Shown here in pieces: positions 8,001 through 18,915 of a stretch of DNA of 64,000 nucleotides. Below the pieces are notes generated by a model that did no database searches, had not been told where the DNA came from, and saw nothing but the letters and a program-made list of their open reading frames with translations. The DNA is from Ischnura elegans. Lineage: Eukaryota; Arthropoda; Insecta; Odonata; Coenagrionidae. The position numbers and the translations under genes are program-made. The stretch is taken from positions 81,922,866 through 81,986,865 of the forward strand of contig NC_060252.1 of the NCBI RefSeq assembly GCF_921293095.1. Direction: 5' to 3'. The first letter of the stretch is position 1. The number at the start of each line of letters is the position of its first letter.

Positions 8001-10440
8001 TCTTTCCACTGGTGAAGATGAGCATAGGCTTGTATTAAATCTGATGAACATTTTATTAATATTCAGATAATTTTGTAAACTCGACAGCGATTTGTTCTTG
8101 TCATTGAAATAGCTGATCACTTCCAACTCAATGTGGGACTGTTGCTTTTTCTCACTAGTATTTGATAGCACAAAGAAGTCGAATGTAAGACTAAAGAATT
8201 TATACATGGATTTTGAATGCGCTTTCGTTCATAGTTTGAAATATGGTCAGGAAGCCACCGCAACTTGAAACTAGGATGAAAGCAAGCAGCTAAAATAGCC
8301 TCATTCACTAGAGGAGACAAACTGAAAAATAATTCAAATCTATCATGCAAGCTTTTCACCAATGCTGTTACTATTCCAGCTGTGTGACGCAAATTATTTT
8401 CCATCAAATATTGCAACCTGATACGCAGAGACATCAGTGTGGGTAGTAATTGTCCATAGTAACAGGCTTTCTGGCCCTGAAGGTAATCTAAGGCAGTGGC
8501 GATTGGCTTCATCATGACGATGAATTCCTCTAAATATTCAATTTCTACTTCTTTGGATGAATTGCTTAAATTGAGTTTCTCAAACACTTTATTCAACCTG
8601 TCTTTGTGCTTCATTAACTGACTAATTGAGTCGTACAGTGAATTCCACCTCGTGGGGCAAGGATATAATAACTGATATCCTATAATATACCCTGAATGAC
8701 TTCTGAAGATTTTGGTCGACACGATACATTCCATAATGTGGAGCACTTTGCAAGAGCTGGATAATGTATTCTATTGACAGACGAACCCTTAAGAGCATTT
8801 TGTAAATCAGTTGTCACCAGTAAATTTAAGGTATGACTCGCACACCTCATATGGTGGGGTAGAATTATGCCAGCGTTCCTATAGTCCATTTCTGAACCCT
8901 CTCCGTCTTTCTCACAATCTATTGCTCGAGGCTCCAAGCAATGGAAATCTACATTTTCAGCTTCAAAATCATTTGCAGGATATAAATTTTAAAGAGATGA
9001 TCATTATTACATTCTTGTGTATACTCTTAAGATAATAGAATAAGCTCATAATTACCGTCGAAATTCAATGGAGTGGAAAGAGAACAGCCAAATTCTTTGC
9101 ATGCTTCAGTAAATGTTTTAATGCATAGTGTTACAAAGCTACTTCAAAAGTATTTTACAAATGTATTTTGTATTTTAGAATAGTAAAATACCAAAAATTT
9201 GTATTTGAAATACAAAATACAAGATACATTCAGGCCGTGTATTTGAAATACCAAGCACAAAATACAAATGTATTTCAAATACGTATTTTAAAATACTTGT
9301 ATTTGAAATACTGCCCAGCCCTGATTGTTACACTGTCTGTGAGGTTGAAATCTCTGAATCTGAGACTCAGCTTCTTATGCTAAAAATCAACTGTACATTT
9401 TTTTCCTTTTATCTTTAAAACTTCATAATACATATTACCTATTCAATTTTTGTTAATTTCAGCACCACCACCGCTTCCATCTGATTACGAGTTATTCCCA
9501 GGAGTTGGATATTACAAGTTCCATACAGCCAGTGCCAAAGGTTTTGAAGATGCATCTTCAAAGTGCGCTATGGAAGGGGGTCATTTAGCCATTGTCAACT
9601 CAGAAGCTGAGCATCAAGTATTACAAACTATGTTCGCAAGGTATCCAGAGAGTGAATTGAAAACCGTTTGGGCTTTTGTAGGCTTTCATGATAGAAAGAA
9701 AGAAGGAGAATATGTGACCATTTTTGGTGAGTAAATCTATGTTAGGTATTCAATATCAGAGACCGATAATATGCAGAGAGAATATAAAATAAATTAAGGG
9801 TCAAAGCGAGACTGACCTGTCACAGACCCTGGGGAAAAAGGTTGTGGCAACCATCATAATTGATATCATGAACTAAAGCGACACTTTGTGCCCAAGTGCC
9901 CCAACAGAGAGATAATTTTTTTTCAAAATAAGATTTCTGCTATTTGTATAAATGCTATATAAACTAAAACAAAAGGGAGTCTATGGGAATACAAATTATA
10001 AATAAAAAAGTCTCATTTTATCACCATGATGGCCTAATTGGAATGTTTAGCTCTTGAATCAGTGCTTTCTCCCATTAAAATTTAACTGGATTCCTCTATG
10101 ATCAAAAATTCATTTTAAAGGCCGGAATATATGCTAATACTTTTGGATGTTGGTTATTAAATTGAATACTAATTTATATTTCCATTGATTGAATTTTAAG
10201 AGTCCATTTTTTGAATCGTAATTCAAAGTTAAATACACACGTTTTTTTTCCCTTTCCATAGGCCAGCCTCTTCAATCTACCGGTTTCACAAGATGGTCAT
10301 CTCCTGGTCAGCCTGATGACTATAAAGGTGGTGAAGACTGTGGTAGTGTTCATCGTAATGGAGGTCTTAATGACGCAGGTTGTGGAGGGCATATTCCATT
10401 TTTCTGTGAATATGACCTTTCTTGGGCAGAGCACCTATAG
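5077..10440 (+). CDS. CTL-B: secreted C-type lectin (hemolymph LPS-binding type)
   Basis: The exons are 5077-5338, 9463-9726 and 10262-10440 (705 nt, 234 residues), all phase 1 with consensus GT-AG sites. Residues 1-25 are a signal peptide ending SG. Residues 26-93 are a low-similarity N-terminal region with NKT and NQT glycosylation sequons at N29 and N41 and a PPPLPS hinge. The C-type lectin domain covers about 95-228, with cysteines C122, C202, C216 and C224, the calcium and sugar motif QPD at 192-194, and LND at 211-213. The EGGHLAIVNSEAE stretch is typical of cockroach-type hemolymph lipopolysaccharide-binding proteins, which act as secreted pattern-recognition lectins. Intron 1 (4.1 kb) has been enlarged by a hAT MITE, an AGGG element, a LINE 3' end and an entire hAT element. 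Microbial recognition is inferred from the family. Confidence 0.9.
5563..5757 (+). mobile_element. hAT-type MITE (CAGAGGCGGATCC ends)
   Basis: The 195-bp element has inverted ends CAGAGGCGGATCC and GGATCCGCCCCTG. A perfect 8-bp duplication GTTCCTTG flanks it at 5555-5562 and 5758-5765. CTL-C and CTL-D have the uninterrupted site, and CTL-E has a truncated copy at the same site. It has no coding capacity. Confidence 0.9.
6730..7390 (+). mobile_element. AGGG-ended TIR element with AT duplication (copy 1)
   Basis: The ends are AGGGTAGTTTCC and GGAAACCACCT, flanked by AT on both sides (6728-6729 and 7391-7392). CTL-C (about 15350) and CTL-E (about 31682) have the empty site, and CTL-D has a deleted copy at the same place. 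A nearly full relative lies at 53586-54247. It has no transposase, and I do not recognise the superfamily. Confidence 0.8.
7431..7618 (+). mobile_element. LINE 3' end, shared by CTL-B, -C and -D
   Basis: This matches the 3' untranslated end of the antisense LINE at 19851-20470. Shared features are GAGTAATCTTTGCCC, the ACTTCCAATGTCACCTG region and an ATT-repeat tail. It sits at the same place in intron 1 of CTL-B, -C and -D but is absent from CTL-E, so it predates the split of the three. Confidence 0.75.
7619..9323 (-). mobile_element. hAT transposon with degraded transposase
   Basis: The ends CAGGGCTGGGC and GCCCAGCCCTG are flanked by the exact 8-bp duplication ATTGTTAC (7611-7618 and 9324-9331). 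The same site in CTL-D is uninterrupted. Subterminal DNA is packed with TATTTGAAATACAAAATAC-like repeats. On the minus strand, fragments (about 8937-8680, 8746-8117, 8207-7965) recall hAT transposase: HMRCASHTLNLL, CPTRWNSLYDS, and SSPVERLFSLAG of the dimerisation domain. The N-terminal half is missing and the frame is interrupted, so this copy is inactive. Confidence 0.92.
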
Positions 10441-11005
10441 ATTTTCCCCCAGCACTAAAAAAAACAAGTATAGGAAGATGGGTTAATAATCTACCTGATG
10501 TTCTTAACAAAAAGCAACAAAAGCTGGTTCAAAATGATTAATACAATACCTAATGGACGTTTTCTTATTCAGCAGTTTATTTGAAAAAAAACTGTAACTT
10601 TCTATTCTCATTAAATGTGACATTTCTCCAACAAATCCAATTAAATTGCTCTCCTGTTTTCTCAAAAGTTTCTTTATGAAAATCATGTTGTAAAACAGGA
10701 TTAAAGTGTACATTCATGTAAACATTAAAGACAAATGCTCTCCAACCAAATATAAGTTATGGTATTATGAAAGTCTTGGGAATAAAAACTGGCTGCTGTG
10801 AAATCATGATGAATTAAGGAATCAAATTTGTGTTGATACTGGGTTTTTAATTTTGACATGGATGTAAGCAAAGTCAACAAATTAGATAAGTAAGGGATAC
10901 ATTATGCCATTATTTTGCTTCCTCCTATTAAGTCACAGGAATGTAATTCCACAAATTCTGGGTGAAGGCAAATCCAACTCTATCCATTGGGATTCATCTG
11001 AAGGG
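10441..11005 (+). other. 3' flank of CTL-B
   Basis: No gene is seen. The stretch aligns with the DNA after the CTL-A, CTL-C and CTL-D stop codons. Confidence 0.5.
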
Positions 11006-11193
11006 ATTCCAAGCAGGAGCATACCTAGGATATAAACTAAGGGGGGTGGAAAGGGTGGAAAGCAATGGTCGTTCAAGCTTTAACAATATCAATTTTACAT
11101 TGAAAAAGTGAATGGAACCAACATTTTAAGACAATTATAACAGCGATTTATTAGATTTTAAAATTAATTGTTTAAAAAAAACATTTTAATTAA

Positions 11194-11196
<3 letters not shown>

Positions 11197-11230
<34 letters not shown>

Positions 11231-11233
11231 ATG
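11197..11233 (+). repeat. (AAAT)n microsatellite
   Basis: About nine AAAT repeats interrupt the spacer element. The sister copy near 17420 lacks them, so the expansion is recent. Confidence 0.9.
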
Positions 11234-11393
11234 TCTAAAACTAATATTAAAGAAAAAATGCTGAAAATTTTCAATTCAATCCAGTCTCATTTTCCTTAAC
11301 ACATTCAGCGTGGAGCACTACAATTGACGTGGTCCCGTCCAAGCCAAGATATGGAGCATGTCAATTAATGTGCTCTGCCAGTCGCGCCGGGAG

Positions 11394-11655
11394 CAGTGGT
11401 GTAGCCAGGAATTTCGTTCGGGGGGGGGTCCAAAACCAGGGTGGGAAATTTTTGAAAAATAGGGTACTAAGTAATCGGTTTTAAAACTAATTTTAACACT
11501 TTACACAATCAAAAAAAACTTCATTTGTTAAAAGAATACTTTGAAAATACATGATTTTTCAATAATTTGTTTTCTTTTATTAAGGAAAAATATTGTGCTT
11601 TAATATATTGGGGGGGTCCGGACCCCCTCAGACTCCCACCCTGGCTATGCCACTG
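11394..11655 (+). mobile_element. hAT-type MITE (CAGTGGTGTAGCCAGG ends)
   Basis: The ends CAGTGGTGTAGCCAGG and CCTGGCTATGCCACTG are flanked by GCCGGGAG and GCCGGTAG, an 8-bp duplication with one change. It is nested in the spacer element. The CTL-C/CTL-D spacer shares it, and the CTL-D/CTL-E spacer has the empty site near 24145. Confidence 0.85.
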
Positions 11656-11971
11656 GCCGGTAGCACTTTCTTCACGTCCATACGTGACTAATATCCACTT
11701 CCGAGACTTCCGATCGTGTGCATGACCTTCAGCTGCTTCCCTCTTTTGAACCGTGTGCGCAGTTTGTGAAAAGCGGTTTTTTAATGGAAGTTATTTAGCG
11801 GAAACCTCCGTGTATCTATCTTACTTATTTTAATGGCCATTTCTGACTGCTTTCATGAAAATCGGGACCGCATTGAATGTGTTAAAGACATAAGTGATTT
11901 CTGCTTCTGTGGGGTGGGAGGGGGTCAGCTGCCCCCTCCCGCACCTCGCTGGGTACGCCCATGATCCCAAT

Positions 11972-12569
11972 CCTTCACCTAGGATTTAAATATGAAATCC
12001 TTCACTCACTGCTCAAACAGAGTCTATGACTCAGCCGCACTCCGGAGAAAAGAAGATATTATACTGATGTATATACTCAGTACATCCTGCAAATTTTCCA
12101 TGAAATACATATTGGTAGTCCACATATGAGTAACGAGTACCTCACTCCTTTTCCATGCTGTGTCGGAAGAACTCAATGAATACAACATAATTACTGAGCA
12201 TTGGTTCACAAGGCATTACTAACCAGATAACTTGGCATAATATCTAAATCATATATTAGTCCACAGGAAAATACTGAACAATCCCATCTTTGAGTGATAC
12301 TGGAACAGTTACATTCATATTTTCACAACAAGTAGGCATTTTCTGGTTTCTTCATTTTCTTTGGTCAAAGTGCAACATAAATATCACCACGAAATGACAC
12401 ACATATTCCAAAGACATTGGTAGGGCGATCAGAAGAAACAAAATTGGCAAACGATTTATCAATAAAGGTTAGAGATCAGAAGGACTAAGATCAGTGAAAC
12501 TGTCATCATAAAATATACTGCTGCTATTGAGGTTAAGCTACTCTAAGATAGTGTCTTAATATCAAAAGC
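11972..12569 (+). other. Upstream region of CTL-C
   Basis: No gene is seen. This is the conserved lectin-unit spacer. Relative to the CTL-D spacer it lacks part of the segment near 12050. Confidence 0.6.
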
Positions 12570-12592
12570 TATAAAAGGAATTGGAAAATTCC
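12570..12592 (+). promoter_or_regulatory. CTL-C core promoter: TATA box plus kappaB-like site
   Basis: TATAAAA at 12570-12576 and GGAAAATTCC at 12583-12592 sit at the same spacing as in CTL-B. The ATG is at 12639. Confidence 0.65.
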
Positions 12593-12638
12593 GAGTACAT
12601 ATTTCTCTTGAGTCACCGTTCAATCCGAAAAGGCAAAC

Positions 12639-15600
12639 ATGTCAAAAACATTCCTTCCATCATTTTTAATGCCATTGTTAGCATTCCTCATCACATTTCA
12701 AGATGCATCTGGTGTGGACTACAACAAAACCCTTTCCCTGGTGGTGTCAAGTAGACAGAACCAAACAGGCCACTCCATTGCACAAGCGGTGGTGAATACT
12801 GAGGGAGGTAGTGTCCCAAAGCACTGGAGGATGAACATGCATCAATCAAACTCCGAGCATCAAGGAATTCAGTCCTTCCAGTTGGTGACCACATTAGTGG
12901 GTAAGTTACCAAATTTTAATTTTCTCTCAGAATTACGTGCTACCCTGCCAAAAATATCCAATGACACCCATTAAAATGTACCCATAAAAATAGATAACTG
13001 CCTGTGAAAATCAAATTTTTACTAATGCGACGTTTACTTTCCATAGCCAATGCCATTTCCATTTTTCTTGCAGTTAAAATTAGACGATTATAAGCATTTT
13101 ATAGGCCATGATTGGTTCCTGGTACTAATTGATAATTTATAAAGTTAAACTGATTAAAAATAAAATAGGCAGGGGAACAAGGGGTACTGGGCAGAATGGG
13201 GTAGGCTTTTAGGGTTAGACTAGGAGTTGTTGTCAACTATCAGAGAGAATTTGCAATAGATTAACCTGTTATTGCTCACTTTCTGCAGCCATGTTGGTTT
13301 AGTTTATTGATTTTTAACAATTAAACTGTGAGTTGTGTGCATTTTTTTTGTCGTTTTCTAACTTCGGAAGATTTTTATGAATGGTAAGTCATACTCAAGT
13401 ATTTAAATAACAATAACTCTTGGTATGTGTTTGAAGTCCGTATGTCTAGTCATTGTTAATTTCAGATAATTTCACATCGGTATAAACATTTTTTTTGGGC
13501 ATCAGTTCCTAGGTAAGCATAAGTCTTCTTGGGGCAGAACAGGTGGAGCGGAAGGGGGAAAAGTAAGCGGAAGTAAGAAAATAATGGGAAAAAGAATGGG
13601 ATGGGATGATACAACTTTGTTTATACTTCAGCGATTTTCCTAAAAATCAGCTGAAGGCTGGGTCGCTTGTGAATTTTATAAGGAATAGGCTCAGAGGCGG
13701 ATCTAGTATTTCTTTCTGTGGGGGCACACCCAAGGCCGTGTCCAGGATATTGTTCTGGGGGCAGTGGTGGCGCGTGCATATACGCATGTTTGCAAGTGCA
13801 CACGCAAGGATGAATGAATTTTAAAAGAAAACTATTCCTTTGTAACGAGAAGGATAATAATCCTGTCTACAAATGTAAGAAACATGAGCCTCCGAATGCT
13901 ATAGCTATCTCCTTTTTGAATTCAATGCTCTACAAGTGTGCGATCCCGTGGCATCGCGCCGGTCGCATATTCGGTTCATGTGATCGCTTATGGGTGCTCG
14001 GGCGGGATGAAGTAAGCTGCTCATGTGTGCTGTTGAAATGGGTGATGGGAGCAGACTCAAAACGATGCGAGTGCGCACGCGCATGTTGTTGGTGAGTAAC
14101 TCGCAGGTAGTGTAGCCACCACCTACACTACCTGTTCCCAGGATCCTAGTCAAGGTCGGTAAAATCCTAGTCTGTGTGACACAGAGTCATCTGTATGGCC
14201 ATTTTCTACACTACTTCCTCAAAGGGTGTAACTCATTTTGAAACTTGAAATAATTTACATGCGCCAGGACTTCCGGAAAGTCTCTAGTGTCGTTGCTCTA
14301 ATAGGATTCATTGTTGACTATAAAATTCAAAACACATTCAGTGAAACAAACTACTGAAAATTCTGGTGACAATTCCGATGAATCCAGTGAAGCATAGAGG
14401 TGTTTTTACCCTTAAGCGTGTTAAATATTTTTACGTAGCACGATGAACGAGGACAGGCTCACTGCTTTGGCGATGTTGTCAACTGAAAAAAAGTTTCTGG
14501 TTGGTATCGAAGGTTCCAACGACAAGGTGATAGACAAGTTTGCTCAGAAGAAGGAAAGGAGAATGAATTTCATCTTCTACCACTTGTAAAGGTGTGTTTA
14601 GAATAATTATTTCCATTAGTGTGCTAATATTATTTCTATTAATGCAATTTTAAGGGTAGAATGTACTAGTGAAATGTTTTGCTTGCTTTGCATTCTATTA
14701 CTACGAAATATGATGCTCATGGATTAGGATTAACATAAAAATTAAATCATCCCATATCTGCTCTAATACACACCCTAGATAAATTACCACCAGCCGCTAA
14801 TGTTGGGGGGCACACAGTTACCTCGTAATACAAAACGAATGCAATGATAATGGGACTTTATTAAAATCTACCATATTTTTAAGGTTCTGGGGGGGGCACG
14901 TGCCCCGGTGCTCCCCCTAAGATACGCCTATGAATTGGCTTAAAACCTGTGTGCAGGAGTGGATAGCAAAGCAGATTATTCTGTACTTGTGAGTGAATGT
15001 TGTGATTAGGCTTCAAAAAAGACTAATGTAAGTAAAAGTGTGCTGCACCTAAAAATGAAAGACAGAATGATTATGCGATGATAAATACCACTCTGAGCAC
15101 TCTCACTGTTTGGTAGCTGACCTGAAAAAGTAAAAAGCACCCTTTTGCCATAAGTATGGCCTACTGACTTCACTCCATGTCACATGCCTGGACGGGAACA
15201 AAATTCCCTCCTTACAAGCTTAACTCAGCACATTCAGCCATGATTTTCTGTTTTTTCCTGTGCCTCTAGAATTTTAAATGACCAAAAAATAATTTTCCTC
15301 ACATTACCATGACTTGCAGACGAAATTTTTATTTTCTTACTGGTATTAATTCTGTAAGTATAAAATCATTTACCAAATATTGAAGAATTACTCAGAGAGC
15401 TGAGTAATCTTTGCCCATCAGCCATGAAAAATTGTAATTTTTCTTCTAAACTGTAAAAATTATAAATGTTCCTTTCCTCTTTTAATGCAACTATTACGAC
15501 TTCCAATGTCACCTGTACATGTGATCTCTAGGAGCAATACAAAATTATTATTATTATTATGAGATTGTCTGTGTGGTTGAAATCCTTGAATCTGAGACTC

Positions 15601-16672
15601 AGCTTCTTATGCTAAAAATCTACTGTATATTTTTTTCCTTTTATCTTTAAAACTTCATAACACATATTACCTATTCAATTTTTGTTAATTACAGCACCAC
15701 CACCGCTTCCATCTGATTACGAGTTATTCCCAGGAGTTGGATATTACAAATTCCATACATCCAGTGCCAAAGGTTTTGAAGACGCATCTTCGAAGTGCAC
15801 TATGGAAGGAGGTCATTTAGCCATTGTCAACTCAGAAGCTGAGCATCAAGTATTACAAACTATGTTCGCAAGGTATCCAGAGAGTGAATTGAAAACCAAT
15901 TGGGCTTTTGTAGGCTTTCATGACAGAAAGAAAGAAGGAGAATATGTGACCATTTTTGGTGAGTAAACCTATGATGGGTATTCAATATCAGAGACCGATG
16001 ATATGTAGAGAGAATATAGCATAAATTAAGGGTCAAAGTGAGACTGACCTGTCGCAGACCCTTGGGAAGATGTTTTGGCAACCATCATAATTGATATCAT
16101 GAACTAAAGTGACACTAAGTGCCCAAGTGTCCCAATAGAGAGATAATTTTCCTCAAATTCAGCTTTCTGCCATTTTTATAAATTACATATAAACTGAAAA
16201 CAAAAGGGAGTCTATGGGAATACAAATTATAAATAAAAGAGTCTCATTTTATCACCATGATGGCCGAATTGGAATATTTAGCTCTTGATCCAGTGCGCTC
16301 TCCTATTAAAAGTTTAACTGAATTCCTCTATGATGAAAAGTTCATTTTAAAGGCCAGAATACATGCTAATCCTTTTGGATGTTAATTATTAAATTGAATA
16401 TTAAATTATATTTCCATTGATTGAATTTTAAGTTCATTTTTGGAATCACTAATCCAAAGTTAAATAGGCACCTTTTTTTTTTTCTTTCCTCAGGCCAACC
16501 TCTCCAATCTACAGGATTCACAAGATGGTCATCTCCTGCTCAGCCTGATGACGCTGGAGGTGCTGAAGACTGTGGTAGTGTTCATCGTAATGGAGGACTT
16601 AATGACATTGGGTGTGGAGGGCAATTTCCATTTTTCTGTGAATATGACCTTTCTTGGGCAGAGCACTTATAG
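12639..16672 (+). CDS. CTL-C: secreted C-type lectin
   Basis: The exons are 12639-12900, 15695-15958 and 16494-16672, giving 234 residues with phase-1 introns. The layout is that of CTL-B: signal peptide 1-25, a 60-residue N-terminal region, and one C-type lectin domain with four cysteines, QPD and LND. Differences from CTL-B include MPLLAF in the signal peptide, GGS for GDN around residue 57, HTSSAKG, KTNWAF, and a changed sugar-site loop with AQPDDAGGAEDC. The loop change may shift ligand preference. Intron 1 carries a 1.2-kb hAT-like element and the shared LINE 3' end but lacks the AGGG element and the whole hAT transposon seen in CTL-B. The frame is open throughout, so it is probably functional. 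Confidence 0.9.
13692..14932 (+). mobile_element. Long hAT-type element of the CAGAGGCGGATC family
   Basis: The ends CAGAGGCGGATC and, reverse complemented, CATAGGCGTATC are flanked by AATAGGCT and AATTGGCT (8 bp, one change). Its termini match the 195-bp MITEs at 5563 and 23901, but about 1 kb of extra interior is present. It could be a longer relative or a MITE with a nested insert. No transposase frame is visible. Confidence 0.8.
15391..15565 (+). mobile_element. LINE 3' end in CTL-C intron 1
   Basis: This is the same insertion as 7431-7618, ending in an ATT-repeat tail. It is uninterrupted here because the hAT element of CTL-B is absent. Confidence 0.75.
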
Positions 16673-17246
16673 ATTTTCACCCAGCGCTAAAAAAATCAGG
16701 TACGGGAAGACGGGTTACTTAACCTACCTGATATTCTTAAAAAAAAAAAAACAACAAAAGTTGGTTAAAAATGATCAATACAAACCATAATGGACATTTT
16801 GTTAGTCAAAAGTGTGTTTGCAAAAACCTGTAACTTTCCATTCTCATAATTTGATATTTGTCCAACATATCCAATTAAATTGCTCTCCTGTTTTCTTAAA
16901 AGTTTCTTTATGAATATAATGTCGTAACACAGGATTAAAGTGTATATTCATGTCAACATTAAAGACAAATGCTCTCCACCCAAATTTAAGTTATGGTATT
17001 ATGAAAGTCTTGGGAACAAAAACTGGCCGCCGTAAACGTTGATAGGTTAAATAAACAAATTTGTGTTGATACTGGGTCTTTAATTTTGACATGGATGTAA
17101 ACTAAGTCAACAGATTAGAAAAGAAAGGGATACATTATGCCATCATTTTGCTTCCTCTTATTAAGTCACAGGAGTGTAATTCCACAAATTCAGGGTGAAG
17201 GCCAATCCAACTCTATCCATTGGGATTCATCTGAAGGGATTCCAAA
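16673..17246 (+). other. 3' flank of CTL-C
   Basis: No gene is seen. It is homologous to the other lectin 3' flanks. Confidence 0.5.
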
Positions 17247-18153
17247 TAGGAGCATACCTAGGATACTAGGGGGGGTGGAAAGGGAGGCAAGCTATGGTCG
17301 TTCAAGCTTTAACATTTTAAATTTTACATTGAAAAAGTGATGGAACCAACATTTTAAGACAATTATAACGGCGATTTATTAGATTTTAAAATTAATTGCT
17401 TAAAAAAAACATTTTAGTTATATGTCTAAAACTGACATTAAAGAAAAAATATTGAAAAATTTCAATTCAATTCAATTTCATTTTCCTTAACACATTCAGC
17501 GTGGAGCACTACAATTGACGTGGTCACGTCCAAGCCAAATATGGAGCATGTCAATTAATGTGTTCTGCCAGTCGCGCCGGGAACAGTGGCGTATGGGGAA
17601 TTTCGTTCGGGGGGTGGGGTCAAAAACCAAGTGGAGGAATATTTGAAAAATAGGGTACTAAGTAATCGGTTTTAAAACTAATTTTAACACTTTACACAAT
17701 CAAAAAAACTTCATTTGTTAAAAGAATACTTTGAAAATTCATGATTTTTCAATAATTTGTTTTCTTTTATTAAGGAAAAATATTGTGCTCATATATTTTG
17801 GGGGGGTCTGGACCCCCTCAGACTCCCACCCTGGCTATGCCACTGGCCGGTAGCTCTTTCTACGCGTCCATACGTGACTAATATCCACTTCCGAGACTTC
17901 CGATCGTGTGCATGACCTTCAGCTGCTTCCCTCTTTTGAACTGTGTGCGCTGTTTGTGAAAAGCGGTTTTTTAATGGAAGTTATTTCGGGGAAACCTCCA
18001 TCTATCTTTCTTTCTTATTTTAAAGACCATTTCTGACGGCTTTCATGAAAATCGGGACCCCATTGAATGTGTTAAAGACTTAAGCGATTTTTGCTTCTGT
18101 GGTGTGGGAGGGGGTCAGCTGCCCTCTACTGCACCTCGCTGGGTACGCCCATG
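17247..18153 (+). mobile_element. hAT-like non-autonomous element in lectin spacer (copy 2)
   Basis: This is orthologous to 11014-11963, with the same ends and the same internal order, and was inherited with the duplicated unit. The right end GGTACGCCCATG is intact. It carries the nested MITE. Confidence 0.85.
17584..17845 (+). mobile_element. Nested hAT-type MITE, orthologue of 11394-11655
   Basis: It is at the same position in the spacer element as the copy at 11394, with a small loss near the left end (GTATGGGGAATTTCG). The right end CTGGCTATGCCACTG is preserved. Confidence 0.8.
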
Positions 18154-18161
18154 ATCCCAAG

Positions 18162-18846
18162 CCTTCACCTAGGATTTAAATATGAAATCCTTCACTCACT
18201 GCTCAAACAGCGTCTATGACTCACAATCAGCCGCACTCCGGAGAAAAGAAGAGATTAATAATTCTGGTCAAATATATCCTGAAAGAGCACTCAGCCAGCA
18301 ACTGAAGTGAGTCATTAGGTAGCCATTTCAAGCTGACATACTGATGTATATACTCAGTACATCCAGCAAATGTTCCATCAAATACATAGGTAGTCCATAG
18401 ACGAGTAACAAGTACCTTACTGCCATTTCCAAGCTATGTGGGAAGAACTCAATGAATACAACATAATTGCTGAGAATTGGTTCACAAGGCATTCCTAACC
18501 AGATAAATGGGCATAATATCTAACTCATGCAACAGTCCACAGGAAAAATACTGAACTATTCCATCATTGAGTGATACTCGAACAGCTACGTTCATTTTTT
18601 CACAACAAGTAGGCATATTCTGGTTTCTTCATTTTCTTTGGTCAAAGTGCAACATAAATTTCACCACGAAATGACACACATCTTCCAAAGACATTGGTAG
18701 GGCGATCAGAAGAAACGAAATTGGCCAACAATTTATCAATAAAGGTTAGAGTTCAGAAGGGCTAAGATCAGTGAAACTGTCACCATAAAATATACTGCTG
18801 CTATTGAGGTTAACTTGCTCCAAGATAGTGTCTTAATATCAAGAGC
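18162..18846 (+). other. Upstream region of CTL-D
   Basis: No gene is seen. It is nearly identical over its last 300 bp to the upstream region of CTL-E. Confidence 0.6.
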
Positions 18847-18869
18847 TATAAAAGGAATTGGAAAATTCC
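18847..18869 (+). promoter_or_regulatory. CTL-D core promoter: TATA box plus kappaB-like site
   Basis: TATAAAA at 18847-18853 and GGAAAATTCC at 18860-18869, with the ATG at 18916. Confidence 0.65.
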
Positions 18870-18915
18870 CAGCAAATATTTCTCTTGAGTCACCGTTCAA
18901 TCCGAAAAGGCAAAC

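Larger units (their letters stand above)
11014..11963 (+). mobile_element. hAT-like non-autonomous element in lectin spacer (copy 1)
   Basis: The ends are CAGGAGCATACCTAGG and, reverse complemented, CATGGGCGTACCCAGCGAGG. The flanking 8-mers ATTCCAAG and ATCCCAAT are a slightly diverged target duplication. Orthologous copies lie at 17247-18153 and 23614-24447, and the CTL-A/CTL-B spacer has the empty site. The element contains no coding frame and has acquired its own nested MITE. Confidence 0.85.
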
